Source: Brachypterus glaber
Lineage: Eukaryota; Arthropoda; Insecta; Coleoptera; Kateretidae
Assembly: GCA_958510825.1 (NCBI GenBank)
Contig: OY294046.1
Span: 46,667,794-46,731,793, forward strand
Reading direction: 5' to 3'
Length of the DNA stretch: 64,000 nt
Within the stretch, counting starts at the first letter, position 1, and each line of letters starts with the position of its first letter. The position numbers were made by a program, and so were the translations under genes. The notes under the pieces were generated by a model. It was not told the DNA's origin. It made no database searches and worked only from the letters and a program-made list of their open reading frames with translations. Shown here piece by piece: positions 35,261-46,600 of the stretch.

Positions 35261-35340
35261 TACAAAAACTTTTTTGGACCTTCAAATAATCCTGCGCCTT
35301 ATACCATGTCACTGTTGGCGTATAGGAAAATCCGGCTCTG

Positions 35341-35699
35341 GATTTCATTACGTATTTAGTTCAAAGTTCCCAAAACAAATAACATCGTAAAATATGATTT
35401 GCATGGATTCGAGCATAAATTATAAAAGAACATATAATATATGTTATTTGCACTATTTTTAGTCGTGTATAACATGTTTAAGGAAGAATTAGCAAATTTT
35501 TCCCAGAGATAAAAAAGTTTATTATAATTAGATATACTGGGGGATCTTGGTAACAAATGATACAATTATAAGTAATTAAAAAAATGTTATAGTTAAAATA
35601 GCTATTTTTTTTAAAATATATATTAAAACTGTTATATAAAAGATTAAAATTATAGATTATTAATTATATAGATGTCTACCAGCTTTGTTTAGAGTTTTT
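35341..35699. other. AT-rich stretch without recognised features
   Basis: No gene, RNA or repeat was recognised here. Confidence 0.35.
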
Positions 35700-36169
35700 A
35701 ATCTAGAATCACCCAGTAGTATTGACATTTTTATTGATGCATTTTTCAGTTCACTTCAAACTTTAATTTTCTTGAGAACGGTTGGCACTACGGTGTTAAA
35801 TAAAGAGAACCTTTTTTATGTATTTTTAACTGCAGAATAGTATTTTATTGAGAAAATATCAAAAAATAATACAGATAAAAAAGTCTGGGGAAAAAAATTT
35901 ACATCACCCCCCATTTTGCACGTCCCTGGTTAAAATTATCAAATAATAATAACATAAAATGTCAATGTTAAGGCGTGTGTAAAAATTCGTTATTGTAGTT
36001 TATAGGGTTCCAGAGATATTAAATAAAAACTACTTTTTAAATGTACCCTTAGAAGGGTAGCTCCCTTAGGGCTCATTTTCGGACCAACCTTTATCAGTAC
36101 TTTTTTCATATTTTTTAAATGTAGAATCACACCTTAATATTTTCGAACTTATTTCCGAATAACCCTGTA
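35700..36169. mobile_element. Right arm of a TACAGGGTG-type foldback element
   Basis: The stretch matches the right half of the full element at 27155-28249: the ACGGTGTTAAATA segment, CACCCCCCATTTTGCACG, the TATTAAATAAAAACTAC segment, and the terminal AACCCTGTA. The left half is absent or too diverged to see. Confidence 0.65.
36162..36169. repeat. Target-site duplication ACCCTGTA (left copy)
   Basis: This perfect 8-bp copy is matched at 36721-36728, right outside the foldback termini. It overlaps the terminal CCCTGTA of the neighbouring older element. Confidence 0.8.
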
Positions 36170-36720
36170 GGCAGACTAACATCTCTACTCTAAATTTCTC
36201 TACTCCCTAACATCCCTACTCCATAACATCCCTACTCCACAACAACTCTACTCCGTAACATCTCTACTCCATAACATCTCTACTCCGTAACAACTCTACT
36301 CCACACTATAGACACTCGATTAGCCACTTGTCTTAACTCAAAAGAATATTTGTCATGCTAAGTCACTGTCAAAAATGAATTCAGTTTTTTAATTACTTAC
36401 CTATTAGTGCATGTTAAGAGTACGCGGTCATTGTTGCTTTTAGAATAATTCATTTATGATTGTTCTAGATTTATATTTAAAGATAAACGTTTTCTAGGAA
36501 AAAAATAAAATAATCTAGAAGAAGAAGATTCTTTGTTCTTTGAACTGCTCATTTATTATTAAGTGGCTAATAAAGTGCATATAGTGTGGAGTAGAGTTGT
36601 TACGGAGTAGAGATGTTATGGAGTAGATATGTTACGGAGTAGAGTTGTTGTGGAGTAGGGATGTTATGGAGTAGGGCTGTTAGGGAGTAGAGAAATTTAT
36701 AGTAGAGATTTTAGTCTGCC
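36170..36720. mobile_element. Foldback element with arms of 16-bp tandem units; 8-bp TSD
   Basis: The ends are GGCAGACTAACATC and its near-complement TTTTAGTCTGCC. Each arm is an array of about eight copies of a 16-bp unit, TAACATCTCTACTCCA or close variants. The order of variant units in the left arm is mirrored in the right arm. The arms flank a central part of about 280 bp (36300-36580) with no long frame. ACCCTGTA stands directly on both sides (36162-36169 and 36721-36728). The left copy is the very end of a TACAGGGTG-type element, so this element jumped into the tip of another one. The design recalls Drosophila FB elements, but the duplication here is 8 bp, not 9. Confidence 0.85.
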
Positions 36721-36796
36721 ACCCTGTATTGGGAATCATTAGCACCGTCTATCTTGCAAGTTTGGTTTGTTGTTGTGGTTATTGAAATAAAACATT

Positions 36797-37144
36797 ATAA
36801 TAATAATAATAATCTTTATTCATCCGTTGCTATTTATAATAGATAGGACATGTCAGTGTTTTCGTTTGCATATGCAAGTTGTTATAATACACCTATACTT
36901 TTTATTTTATACGGTGTTTAAAAAAATTAAAAAGTAATAAAAAACAAAAAAAACAGATCGTATCTTAAAAATGCATAGGTGCATTATTTGTATAAATGAC
37001 TAAAATACTTAAATATAATGTATATGAAAATTAAAAACAGATTATACAAGACGACAAAATATTAAAAATTACACAGTTAAGAAGATAAAATAACAATACA
37101 AGGTAAAATAAAAAAAAATAAATAACAACTAAAAATATAAATAT
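36797..37144 (-). mobile_element. 3' tail of a non-LTR retrotransposon (relic)
   Basis: On the minus strand this A/T-rich stretch ends in an (ATT)n run at about 36797-36813, preceded by an AAT-rich 3' leader. It resembles the tail of the RT-encoding element at 8.95-11.14 kb. No coding part is left. It lies about 190 bases upstream of the FLVCR start codon. Confidence 0.4.
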
Positions 37145-37335
37145 AGTTATAAAAGCATGGTGCCATCTATTGATGTGGTCACTACTTACTATTCCCTATT
37201 CTCAGAGAACCTAACACAAAAAAGGGTACGTTTGCCACCGTTCACCCCTAGTTCGCAGATAAGGAACCGTAATTCTGTTTCATTTAAATTAGTATTTAAA
37301 CCAAAAATAAAGCAAGATGCTTTGCTTTTTATAAA
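37145..37335 (+). promoter_or_regulatory. Putative FLVCR 5' leader with upstream frame
   Basis: This 190-base stretch between a retroelement 3' tail and the FLVCR ATG is less repetitive and less AT-rich than its surroundings. An ATG at 37157 opens a 60-codon frame that ends in TGA overlapping the FLVCR start (ATGA). No clear TATA box or initiator is visible. If transcribed, the frame would be an upstream ORF. It has no recognisable domain. Confidence 0.35.
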
Positions 37336-37605
37336 ATGACATCTTCCAAAAATGGTGTAGGAGCCTTCACGTTAAAAACCGATCGGGTGGAAATTAAAGC
37401 TTATAAGCGAAGATGGATAATCATGCTTATGTTTGTTTGGTATTCGTGCATAAGTTCAATTCAGTGGATAGAATATTCAAGTATTACAAATTTGGCAATG
37501 AAATATTATGACGTTAGTTCTCAAGCAGTGGATTGGACATCCATTATTTACATGGCCATCTATCCACTGTTAGTGGTACCAGCCTCTTTTCTCATGGATA
37601 AAATG
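37336..37605 (+). CDS. FLVCR: FLVCR exon 1 (residues 1-90)
   Basis: This exon encodes a short cytosolic N-terminus, helix 1 (about residues 28-46) and helix 2 (about 68-88). It holds the family block QWIEYSS and the VSSQAVDW segment. The donor is ATG|GTAAGT in phase 0. The reading frame runs on past the donor for 18 codons, but that part has no family similarity and is intron. Confidence 0.92.
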
Positions 37606-40600
37606 GTAAGTTGTACTTTTAGGTTTACAGACATATTACAAAAGCGGACAAAAATATAGTACAATTACATTTAACCAGATTATATTTTTTTACGTATTTT
37701 TGTGGGGCTTTTTCACGTCGAAATCTGAAAAACAATTTATTAAAAAAAACTTCTAATAGACAGAAGAAATAAGAAAATCCTAAATTTTCGCATTTTCCAG
37801 ACACATCAGAACTTGCAGACATGTAAATAATTTTATAAAATATATTAATTAAAATTGTAAATACAATATTAATATCTCATTTTGCTTAAAAAGTTTAGCC
37901 AAGCAGGCAATTTTTGTTCAGCTAAATCGGACCGAAACCATAAGACCGGTACACCGTGGTTTTCGAGATTTTTAAATTTGTCCATCACCTTTTATTGTTT
38001 TTGGGAGTGCCCTTATAATCGAAATGTCGAGAACTATGACATATCGAAAAAGCCAAATCTGACTAAAACCACTTTTACATAAGAAATTAGCGAGGTACTT
38101 TGGGGGTAACCGAACTTGTTCATAGTCACATCCAAACGTAAGAAAAATATAGTCCGGTTACACTGGTCGACATAAAAAAACATATCTCTCAATTTTGTCT
38201 GATATATCATAATTTTTGATTAACTTTTTGATGCCGAACACGAATTTGACCTCCATTTTTTGCCATCAGGTCGGGGTTCTGAGATAAATGCTACTGATTA
38301 AAAAAAATTAAATACCATTATTTTCAGCTCTAAACTTTTTTTTCTAGGAAAATATATCCCTAAAATATGGAGTTTTTCACGCAGATTCTAAAAGTGTTTG
38401 TTTTTTTTTAGAATACCATTATTTTCAGCTCTAAACTTTTTTTCTAGGAAAATATATCCCTAAAATATGGAGTTTTTCACGCAGATTCTAAAAATGTTTG
38501 TTTTTTTTTTTAGATATCTTTAACGGTTTTCAAATACAGTGCAAAAAACTGAAAAAAATTAAATATTTTTTAAAAGCCCAACTCTGTTAATGCTAAACCT
38601 TTTAAATTGTTTTAAAGCTCAATTTATTTGGCATTTAATACTTGTTTTTAAAGTTCGAAAACCACGATTTTTTGGTGATTTTTACCAAAAGTAAAGTAAT
38701 ATAGACCTACCTATTTCAACATATTAAAAAAAAACAGCATTGTCGATAAAAGGTGAAACCGAAAGGAAAACTAAGGGAGCTTGCTCTCTTACCCCCCAGA
38801 ATATTTAGGTCTTCGAGAAAGATCTTCTAAAAATCGAAAACAAAAAGGTCATATTTCGTGATATTATTTATTATTTAGATGGCTAAGCCCCCTCATATTT
38901 ACAACTTGTAACAAATTACAGCTTTACAACAATTTTAGGTGTTTTTTACTTTTGTGTTTTTTTATAAAAGTAACAAAAACTCTTTGTCTTTGCCGATAAA
39001 ATTTAAAGAATAATTGATTTTAAATTAGTTAGTTGGGTACTTCTTACTGTGACTTTTAAGGGGTTGTTCTGATTTTTGATTTCAAAAAATATATTTTTTT
39101 TTTGCTTTTTTATACTTCTCCTAAAATATTTTGACGAAAGTCTTGTTTAAAAAGTTATCCCTTACCCTGCCGAGACTAAACTAATGATAATTTTCGATTT
39201 AATTTTGTTTTTTTTTATATTTGCTTGCTATGCCTAAAAAAAAGAAAAAAAGAATAAGAAATAAACCGATTTTTTTTTTGTTTTTGCCCGAGTTTCAGGA
39301 GAACTGTATTATACTGAATTAAATTTGCATATTTGTTTGCATACATAGAAAGTCTATAAAAGTATTTTGGATTAATATTGCCTTAAAGAAAAAATAAAGA
39401 AGTCACAATTGTGACACCCTGGAGGGTAAGGGTTATACCAAAGACTAATTAGTCTGTGGTTATACATTTATATACTTTAAAAAATATACATAAAAAAATA
39501 ATATAATTATAAAATTTTAAAGCTTGATTCTACATCATAAAATATGACAAAAAGTTTCTATAAACCTATGTCTAAAAATACGTCGTAAGGGCGATATGCC
39601 CCTTTGAAAGTGGCTAAAAACTTCGGTTTTTATTTAATAACCCTTTGAGATACAGCAAGAAGTTTTGGCATGTGAACTATCTTAATAAGACGCATCCTCG
39701 TATGTTATTTTTATGTAGTTATTTTAACCAGGGACGTGCGAAACGGGGATGCCTTATCCGTTTTTTGTCCCAAACTTTTTTATGTGTATCTTTTTTTGAT
39801 TTTTTGTAAAAGATATGTAGATATATATATAAGTTAAGTAAAAATACATAAAAAGTGTCATATAGTGTAACACTGTAGGAGCAACCGTTTTCAAAAAAAA
39901 ATGCAATGGAGCCCTCTACAACTAGAATTATGAAACAAAAGACGTCTACCCTATCTCTATCTCATTTGTGTTACACTTTTCAGCCACCCAAATAAATACT
40001 GTATTTGTTTTTCATACAACAAATACAGTATTTATTTGGTTGGCCGGAAAGTGTAGCACTGAGCGCCACGAACGAACATAGCTAATGTGAATCTGTAGAA
40101 TAAGACAATTCTACTAAAATTTAGATGGCGCCAGTAATTTCTTTAATAAAAATAAAACTTCGCCCGGCCAAGTAAATATTGTATTTGTTCAACAAAGAAC
40201 AAATACAGAATTTGTTTGGTTGGGTATAAGTGGTATTAGATTTATTTGTTTTGGTAAAGAATACTCTTTTGCTAAGTTTTATTGTAGAATCGCCCTGCAG
40301 AATTAGAATTTTATTGGTGCTTTATTTGTATACTTTAATATAAAAAAACTTTAAACGAGTGTTTTTCTCAAAATGTCATTTTTCAAAATAGTCCCAGCTA
40401 TTAAAAAAAAAACTATTTAACATATTGACTTAAATCTTTCGGTATTTTGTCGAAAATCATGTTGGCTAGTGTAAATGTTTTTTCAAAGGCTTGTAATTTA
40501 TTTTTCATTCCCCATTTTTTACCAGTTTTTGGCATTTTTTGATAAATGGCATTTTTCGTTTTTTTTTTCACTAAAATACGCGTGGAATTTTTGTTTTTTT

Positions 40601-43600
40601 GGAATTTTGACCTATGTCAACACTAGCTAATTAAAGTACCTAATTTTTAAAAAGACTGTTTTTGATTTTTGAGTTTCGGACCGTTGGGGGCCGAGCTATC
40701 GCTGGAACCGTTTGCCATGTTATTTTTGAGGTAACTTTAGCGCTTGCTGCACACAAAAAGAATTTTTGTGAACTTTAAGAGTTGCCTAATACTTTGTAAA
40801 AGTTGTAAAAATAATACACGTCTTCTGAAAAAAAAATCCTCAAAAATCAGAACAACCCCTTAAAAACATAATTATTTTTTCTATTTTTAAAATCATTTAG
40901 TACCTAATTTTTTTGATATGTTAAATGTTAAAATAAAAGCTTTTTTCTTAATTACTTTGTTAAAAATCACCAAAAAAGCGTGTTTTTTTAAAAATAAGGG
41001 TGTGGTTTTTCCCTTATATCTTGGGAAAGAAATTTTTGAGTTTAAATCTGTTTTCACATAATTATTGAGTATTAAAAACCAAATAAATTGAGCTATTAAA
41101 CAATTAAAAGCTTTAGTATTAACTGAGTAATGGACATTTGAAAAAATTTTTTCCAGTTTTTTGCACTTTTTTTTTGAAAACCGTTAAAGCTGTCTAACAA
41201 ATTAAACATTTTTAAAATCTGCGTAAAAAACTACATATTTTAAATGTATGATGTTACTAGAAACAATTTGTTTAGGGCTGAAAATAATATTTAATTTTTT
41301 TTTTCAAAAAATCAGTAGCATTTATTTCAGAACCTTGACCTGACGGCAACAAATGGAGGTCAAAATCGTGTTCAGCATCATATTTTTTTTAGGGATTAAG
41401 AGCAACAGTATTAATAGGATGTATAGGAACACTAGTAGGCTCTGCAATAAAGTTGTTTTCTATTGGCAGAGACTTATTTTACGTTGTTTTAATTGGTCAA
41501 ACTACCTGTGCAGTTTTTCAGTTGTTCATAGCTTGTTTGCCAACAAAACTTGCTGCGGTTTGGTTCAAATCTAATGAAGTAAGTTCTTAAATACTAATAT
41601 TTCGTTGTCGAGTAAACTCGGCGCAGAATCTATCTATATAAAATATGTATAAAAATGGATGATTAGTGGTGTAATGACTTTCAGCGATATTTTTATCACC
41701 CATTGTGCTTTTGATAATTATTGACATTCAGGTTAAATTGATAGCATTATTAATTTGAGCCATTTCGCCTCAATGATTATTTATATCGATAAAAAATCTA
41801 AAACAGAAAATAAAATTAAAATGTTCTTATCAGGCACACCTATTTTTAGATGCGTTGGTAGGGTATTGCGTTTAAAATAATGCTTATCTGCTATATCTTC
41901 TTTACCTAAAAAAATATTATTAGTCAATACCTTACCAAAGTTTAAAAATTTTGCCTAAATAAAGAATTTTTAATAAAATTCTTGATAAATCGTTAAAATA
42001 ATTAAAAAAGAACGAAAAACTGAATAAAAGTTTACTTTTGACGTTTCGGGATCTAATTTGATCCCGTTTTCAAAGAAAATTAATAGTTTTTGAAAGAATT
42101 TGTGCAATATTTGCTTTTATCATTCAAAATATGACAAATGTCAAAATATGTAATTTCGAGGTAATTGAAACAAAGACACCCGTAACAATAAAAAGGTGTA
42201 GAGATTTGAAAACGTGTAGAGAAGTTAATTTGGAAAAAACTTTTTTATTGAAAAGAGGTCAAAGTTAAGTTACCGCGTAATACTTCATCATTAAGTATTG
42301 GTGTCCAAATATTAGATAAAGATGAAGAGCATTCGCTAATACGGTTATCTCTGCATAATTTTATGAAAATTGATTCTTTTAGCTTTCGTAGTTTTGTATT
42401 ATCAAATAAAAAATGGTGACAATTATTAAATGAGTGATCAACTAAGAACCTGGCACACATATAGGGGGGTTCCTGGGCCTCAGTTAAACTGCGTCAAATT
42501 TTGATATTTTGTAATTTCGGGGGTAAACATCAAATTAGGAAAATTGCAGCCAAATTAAATGACCAGTTTCGGAGAAAAACGCTTTTAAAAATCTAATTTT
42601 ATGACAGATTTTTTGACGTATATTAAGGTTATTTTTTACTTACGTAAATATTAACTTAATTAGCCGTTTTAAGTTTATTATACTCTATTAATTAATGAAC
42701 AGGCAAGATAAATATTACATAAAAGGCTTTATTATCATTTACTTACATGTGTTTCTATAAAAATTTTAAAACTTTGTGAAACTTCCACATGCTGGCATTT
42801 TCCACGTGTTTGCTAATTATCCACATATTTTCTGTTAGATTTTTGCTTGATTATGTTGAAACATGGTTTGGTACATCGACAAATATTTTATAATTATATA
42901 TTTTAGACTTTCTTGATATATTTTTTCAAAACAATATCTGATGGTTGACAAATCTCTCATGATATTTACATATTATTGAGATTGCCTAGCAACAACTTAA
43001 TTCATTAGTGAACCCTTTATAGTAATATTTATTAAAAGTTGTTGCTAGGCAATCTCAATAATATATTTTACCTATGAAAATATGATGACAGATTTGTCAA
43101 GCCTCAGACGTATTTTTGGAAAAATATATCAAGAAAATCTAAAATATATAATTATAAAATATTTGTCAATGTACCAAACCATGTTTCAACATAATCAAGC
43201 AAAAATCTAACAGAAAATATGCAGATAATTAGCAAACACGTGGAAAATGCCAGCATGTGGAAGTTTTACATAGTTTTAAAATTTTTATAGACACACATGT
43301 AAGTAAATGATAATAAAGCCTTTTATGTAATATTTATCTTGCCTGTTCTTTAATTAATACAGTATAATAAACTTAAAACGGCTAATTAAGTTAATATTTA
43401 CGTAAGTAAAAAATAACCTTAATATACGTCAAAAAAATTGTCATAAAATTAGATTTTTAAAAGCGTTTTTCTCCGAAACGGGCTATTTAATTTGGCTGCA
43501 ATTTTCCTAATTTAATGTTTACCCCCGAAATTACAAAATATCAAAATTTCAGGCAGTTTGACTGAGGCCCAGGAACCCCCCTATATGTGTGCCAGGTTCT

Positions 43601-46600
43601 TTTGAAGAAAATATTTTTCTTTTTTGACAGTTAATTTGGTGATCTGTCAGACGGACAGATAAATTATAGATAAATTATAGATTCTATTCAGGTCAAATTG
43701 ACTGTCATTTTAAGTCTTGCAAATAATTATAAGAAAATAATTTTAAGATGTAAAATTTTGTATAAAATTATAATAAAAGTAGATTCTTTTTACAATGTGC
43801 TATTAAAATCAAATTTTACATCACATGAGTTAGTGATACCAAAAATTATATTTTTTAAATATACAGGGTGTCTTAGAACTGGCGCGCTTCCTTATACAGA
43901 TTGATTCTCAATAAAAAAATATGAAAAAAAGTTCCTGTAAACATATGTCCAAAAACGACTCGTAAGGGAGCTACGCCCCTTCATAAGGGGTTCTAAAAAT
44001 TCGATTTTTATTTAATAACCCTTTGTGATACAGCAACAGTGTTTTTCAAGTGATATTTTCTTATTAACGCCTATTAGCCAATGGCATTTGCATGTAGTTA
44101 CTTCAACCAGGGACGACTAAAATGGGGGGTCTTATCACTTTTTTGCCCCAAACTTTTTGCTGCTTTACTTTTTTGTGCGCTTATTACTAAAATAGTATTC
44201 CTTAGGTAAAAATACATAAAAAAGATACTCTTGTTGTAATGGCGTAGGATTAACCATTTTCAAGAAAAATACAATTAAACGAAAAATTAAAGGTTTTAAA
44301 AACCAAAAATTAAACACTAAAATATTTAAAACCAAGATTTTAGTGATGTAGAGTTACTGTAAATTAAAAACCAAGTTTTTATACATGTAGTTCCAAAAAT
44401 CGATTCTAAGGGAATTATTGTCTCCAAAAATACACCATTTTTAAAGGGCCATGGTACCCTTAATAACGATTTTTGGACCTACATGTATAGTAACTTTTTT
44501 CTTAGCTTTTGATGTAGAATCTTCCTGTCTTTTTTGGTTTTTAACATTTTAATGTTTGTTTTTTTTTCTCGTAACTTGTAATTTTACCTTTAATTGTATT
44601 TTTCTCGAAAACGCTTAATCCTACGGTATTAGATCAAGTACCTTTTTATGTGTTTTTATCTGGCTATAACTATTTTAATAATAAACCTACAAAAAACATA
44701 AGCAGAAAAAAGTTTGGGGTAAAAAAGTGATAAGACCCCCATTTCGGGCGTTCCTGGTTAAAGTAACTACATGCAAATACGGCATTTTAACATCTCTATT
44801 CCACATTTCTCTATTCCAAACATCTCTATTCCACATTTCTCTATTCCATAACATCTCTATTCCACACTACTCTACTCTGTACTACGTACTTGCTTAATAT
44901 GATTTTTCCTTAGCGTAACAAAGTAGTTGCATTTACAATACTTATACAGGGTTTTTAAATTATAGAGCGCAAACACAAATTTTAACGTTGTTGTTCCGCT
45001 AAGGAAAAATTATGTTTAGATATTAGGCAAGTACGTAGTTCAGAGTAGAGTAGTGTGGAATAGAGATGTTATGGAATAGAGAAATGTGGAATAGAGATGT
45101 TTGGAATAGAGAAATGTGGAATAGAGATGTTATAATGCCGCAAATACCATTGGCTAATAGGCCTTAATAAGAAAAGATCATTTGCAAAACCTTGTCGCTT
45201 TAACACAAAGGATTCCTGAGCTATTAAATAAAAATCTAATTTTTAGAACCCCTTTTGAAGGGTCGTAACTTTTTTTCATATTTTTTTATTTAGAATCACT
45301 CGGTAAAAGGAAGTGCGTCAGTTCTAAGACACCCTGTACTTAATTATGACCGAATATTATTTTAACTCTCCGAAAAAAAAATTGTTACATCGCGATGCAT
45401 CGTTTACTATAAAACTTTTATTTAGCACTGCGTTATATTGCTTCATTTTAACACAAAAAAATGTAGGTTAGTGCTTTAGTTTCTTTTTTTAAGAATTTTC
45501 TGGATCATTTTACCATTTGTTTCTAAATTGTCAAAATGTTTTGATTGATAATAAATTTGAAACACAAGATGGTCAAACTTAAACCAAATTTTATTATCCT
45601 AACTATAACATACTAGTATGGCTTGAATAGTGTTGTTTAAATGACATCATAGTTGGTTGGTAAAGTAGGACAGTATTATACCAAAATCTTTTTCGAGGTT
45701 AAAAAGTTGATTGAGTTGTTTATTTTGCGATATTTGAAACTCAAAACCAAAAATGAGGTCCACAAGGAAAAATTAGGCTTGTCCTAACTTTGCAAGAACA
45801 TTTTTGCATAAAGCTTATAAATTACTTACTTTTATTTAACTTATTTATTATAGGTACCTACATTATCCACGAATGATATGTGACGATTATTTAAAATTAT
45901 TTCAGTTCAATCCGTTCTTGCACAAAAAAGTGCCTGGCAAAACAATTTTACCACAGATTTCATAATATATATGAGATCTGTGAATCTTATAAATATTTTT
46001 AACATCTGGCTTATCCTAACCTATTTACCTAACCTATTTTTCCTCTTCTTGTTCGAAAAAATATGATTTGGCGTCGGACAGAAATATAATAGAAAAGGAT
46101 AGAAATACTTACTATGTGAGCAAACCACCTAGGGTACGTGATTACTACGAATAGTTAATGTGACGTCATTGTTTGTTGTAGTTAAGTAATAAAATGTGTG
46201 TAGTATGCTATTCTTCATACTAGTATGTTACAGTTACGATAATAAAATTTGGTTTTATATAGGGAATTAAATTTATACTGCCAACCATAAATCAAGAAAC
46301 AAATGAGCTTTAACTTAGATAGATTCTGCGCGGAGTTTATAGACTAAAAAAAAACTGTTTGTTTTTAATGCCACTGAAAATACATTTGACTTACTATTTT
46401 AGTTTTAACGAAGGCCTCCTTTTAACGAGGAATCAGAACTCAGTTATGACAGTTTTTCTGCCTTGGATTTCAAGGAACAATGGTCTGTTTCATCAAGCAA
46501 GATAGTAAATTAAAAATTGCACAGTAAATATTTTCAAAACAGACTCGAATATTGGATGTGCGAATATACTGCGTAGTTTGTTTTATAAAACATAACTATA

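Larger units (their letters stand above)
33302..35340. mobile_element. hAT-like non-autonomous element with 8-bp TSD
   Basis: The ends are CAGAGCCGGATTT and AAATCCGGCTCTG, typical of hAT termini (CAG.G.CGG). GATTTCAG stands before and GATTTCAT after, a target duplication with one mismatch. The 2-kb interior is made of other repeats (33594-34350 and 34351-35260) and has no transposase frame. It seems to be an old element that collected insertions. Confidence 0.75.
38228..41390. repeat. Long inverted repeat filling FLVCR intron 1
   Basis: The left arm (38228 to about 39090) and right arm (about 40845-41390) are reverse complements: GATGCCGAACACGAATTTGA against TCGTGTTCAGCATC, and AAGGGGTTGTTCTGATTTTT against AAAAATCAGAACAACCCCTT. 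The left arm is longer because of an internal 109-bp duplication and insertions. The right arm ends at the exon-2 acceptor (AG 41391-41392). Confidence 0.7.

Noticed and set aside
36180..36320. Regular 16-bp repeats as a CRISPR-like array
   Set aside because: No unique spacers, arms are mirrored, the genome is eukaryotic, and a target duplication shows a transposon.
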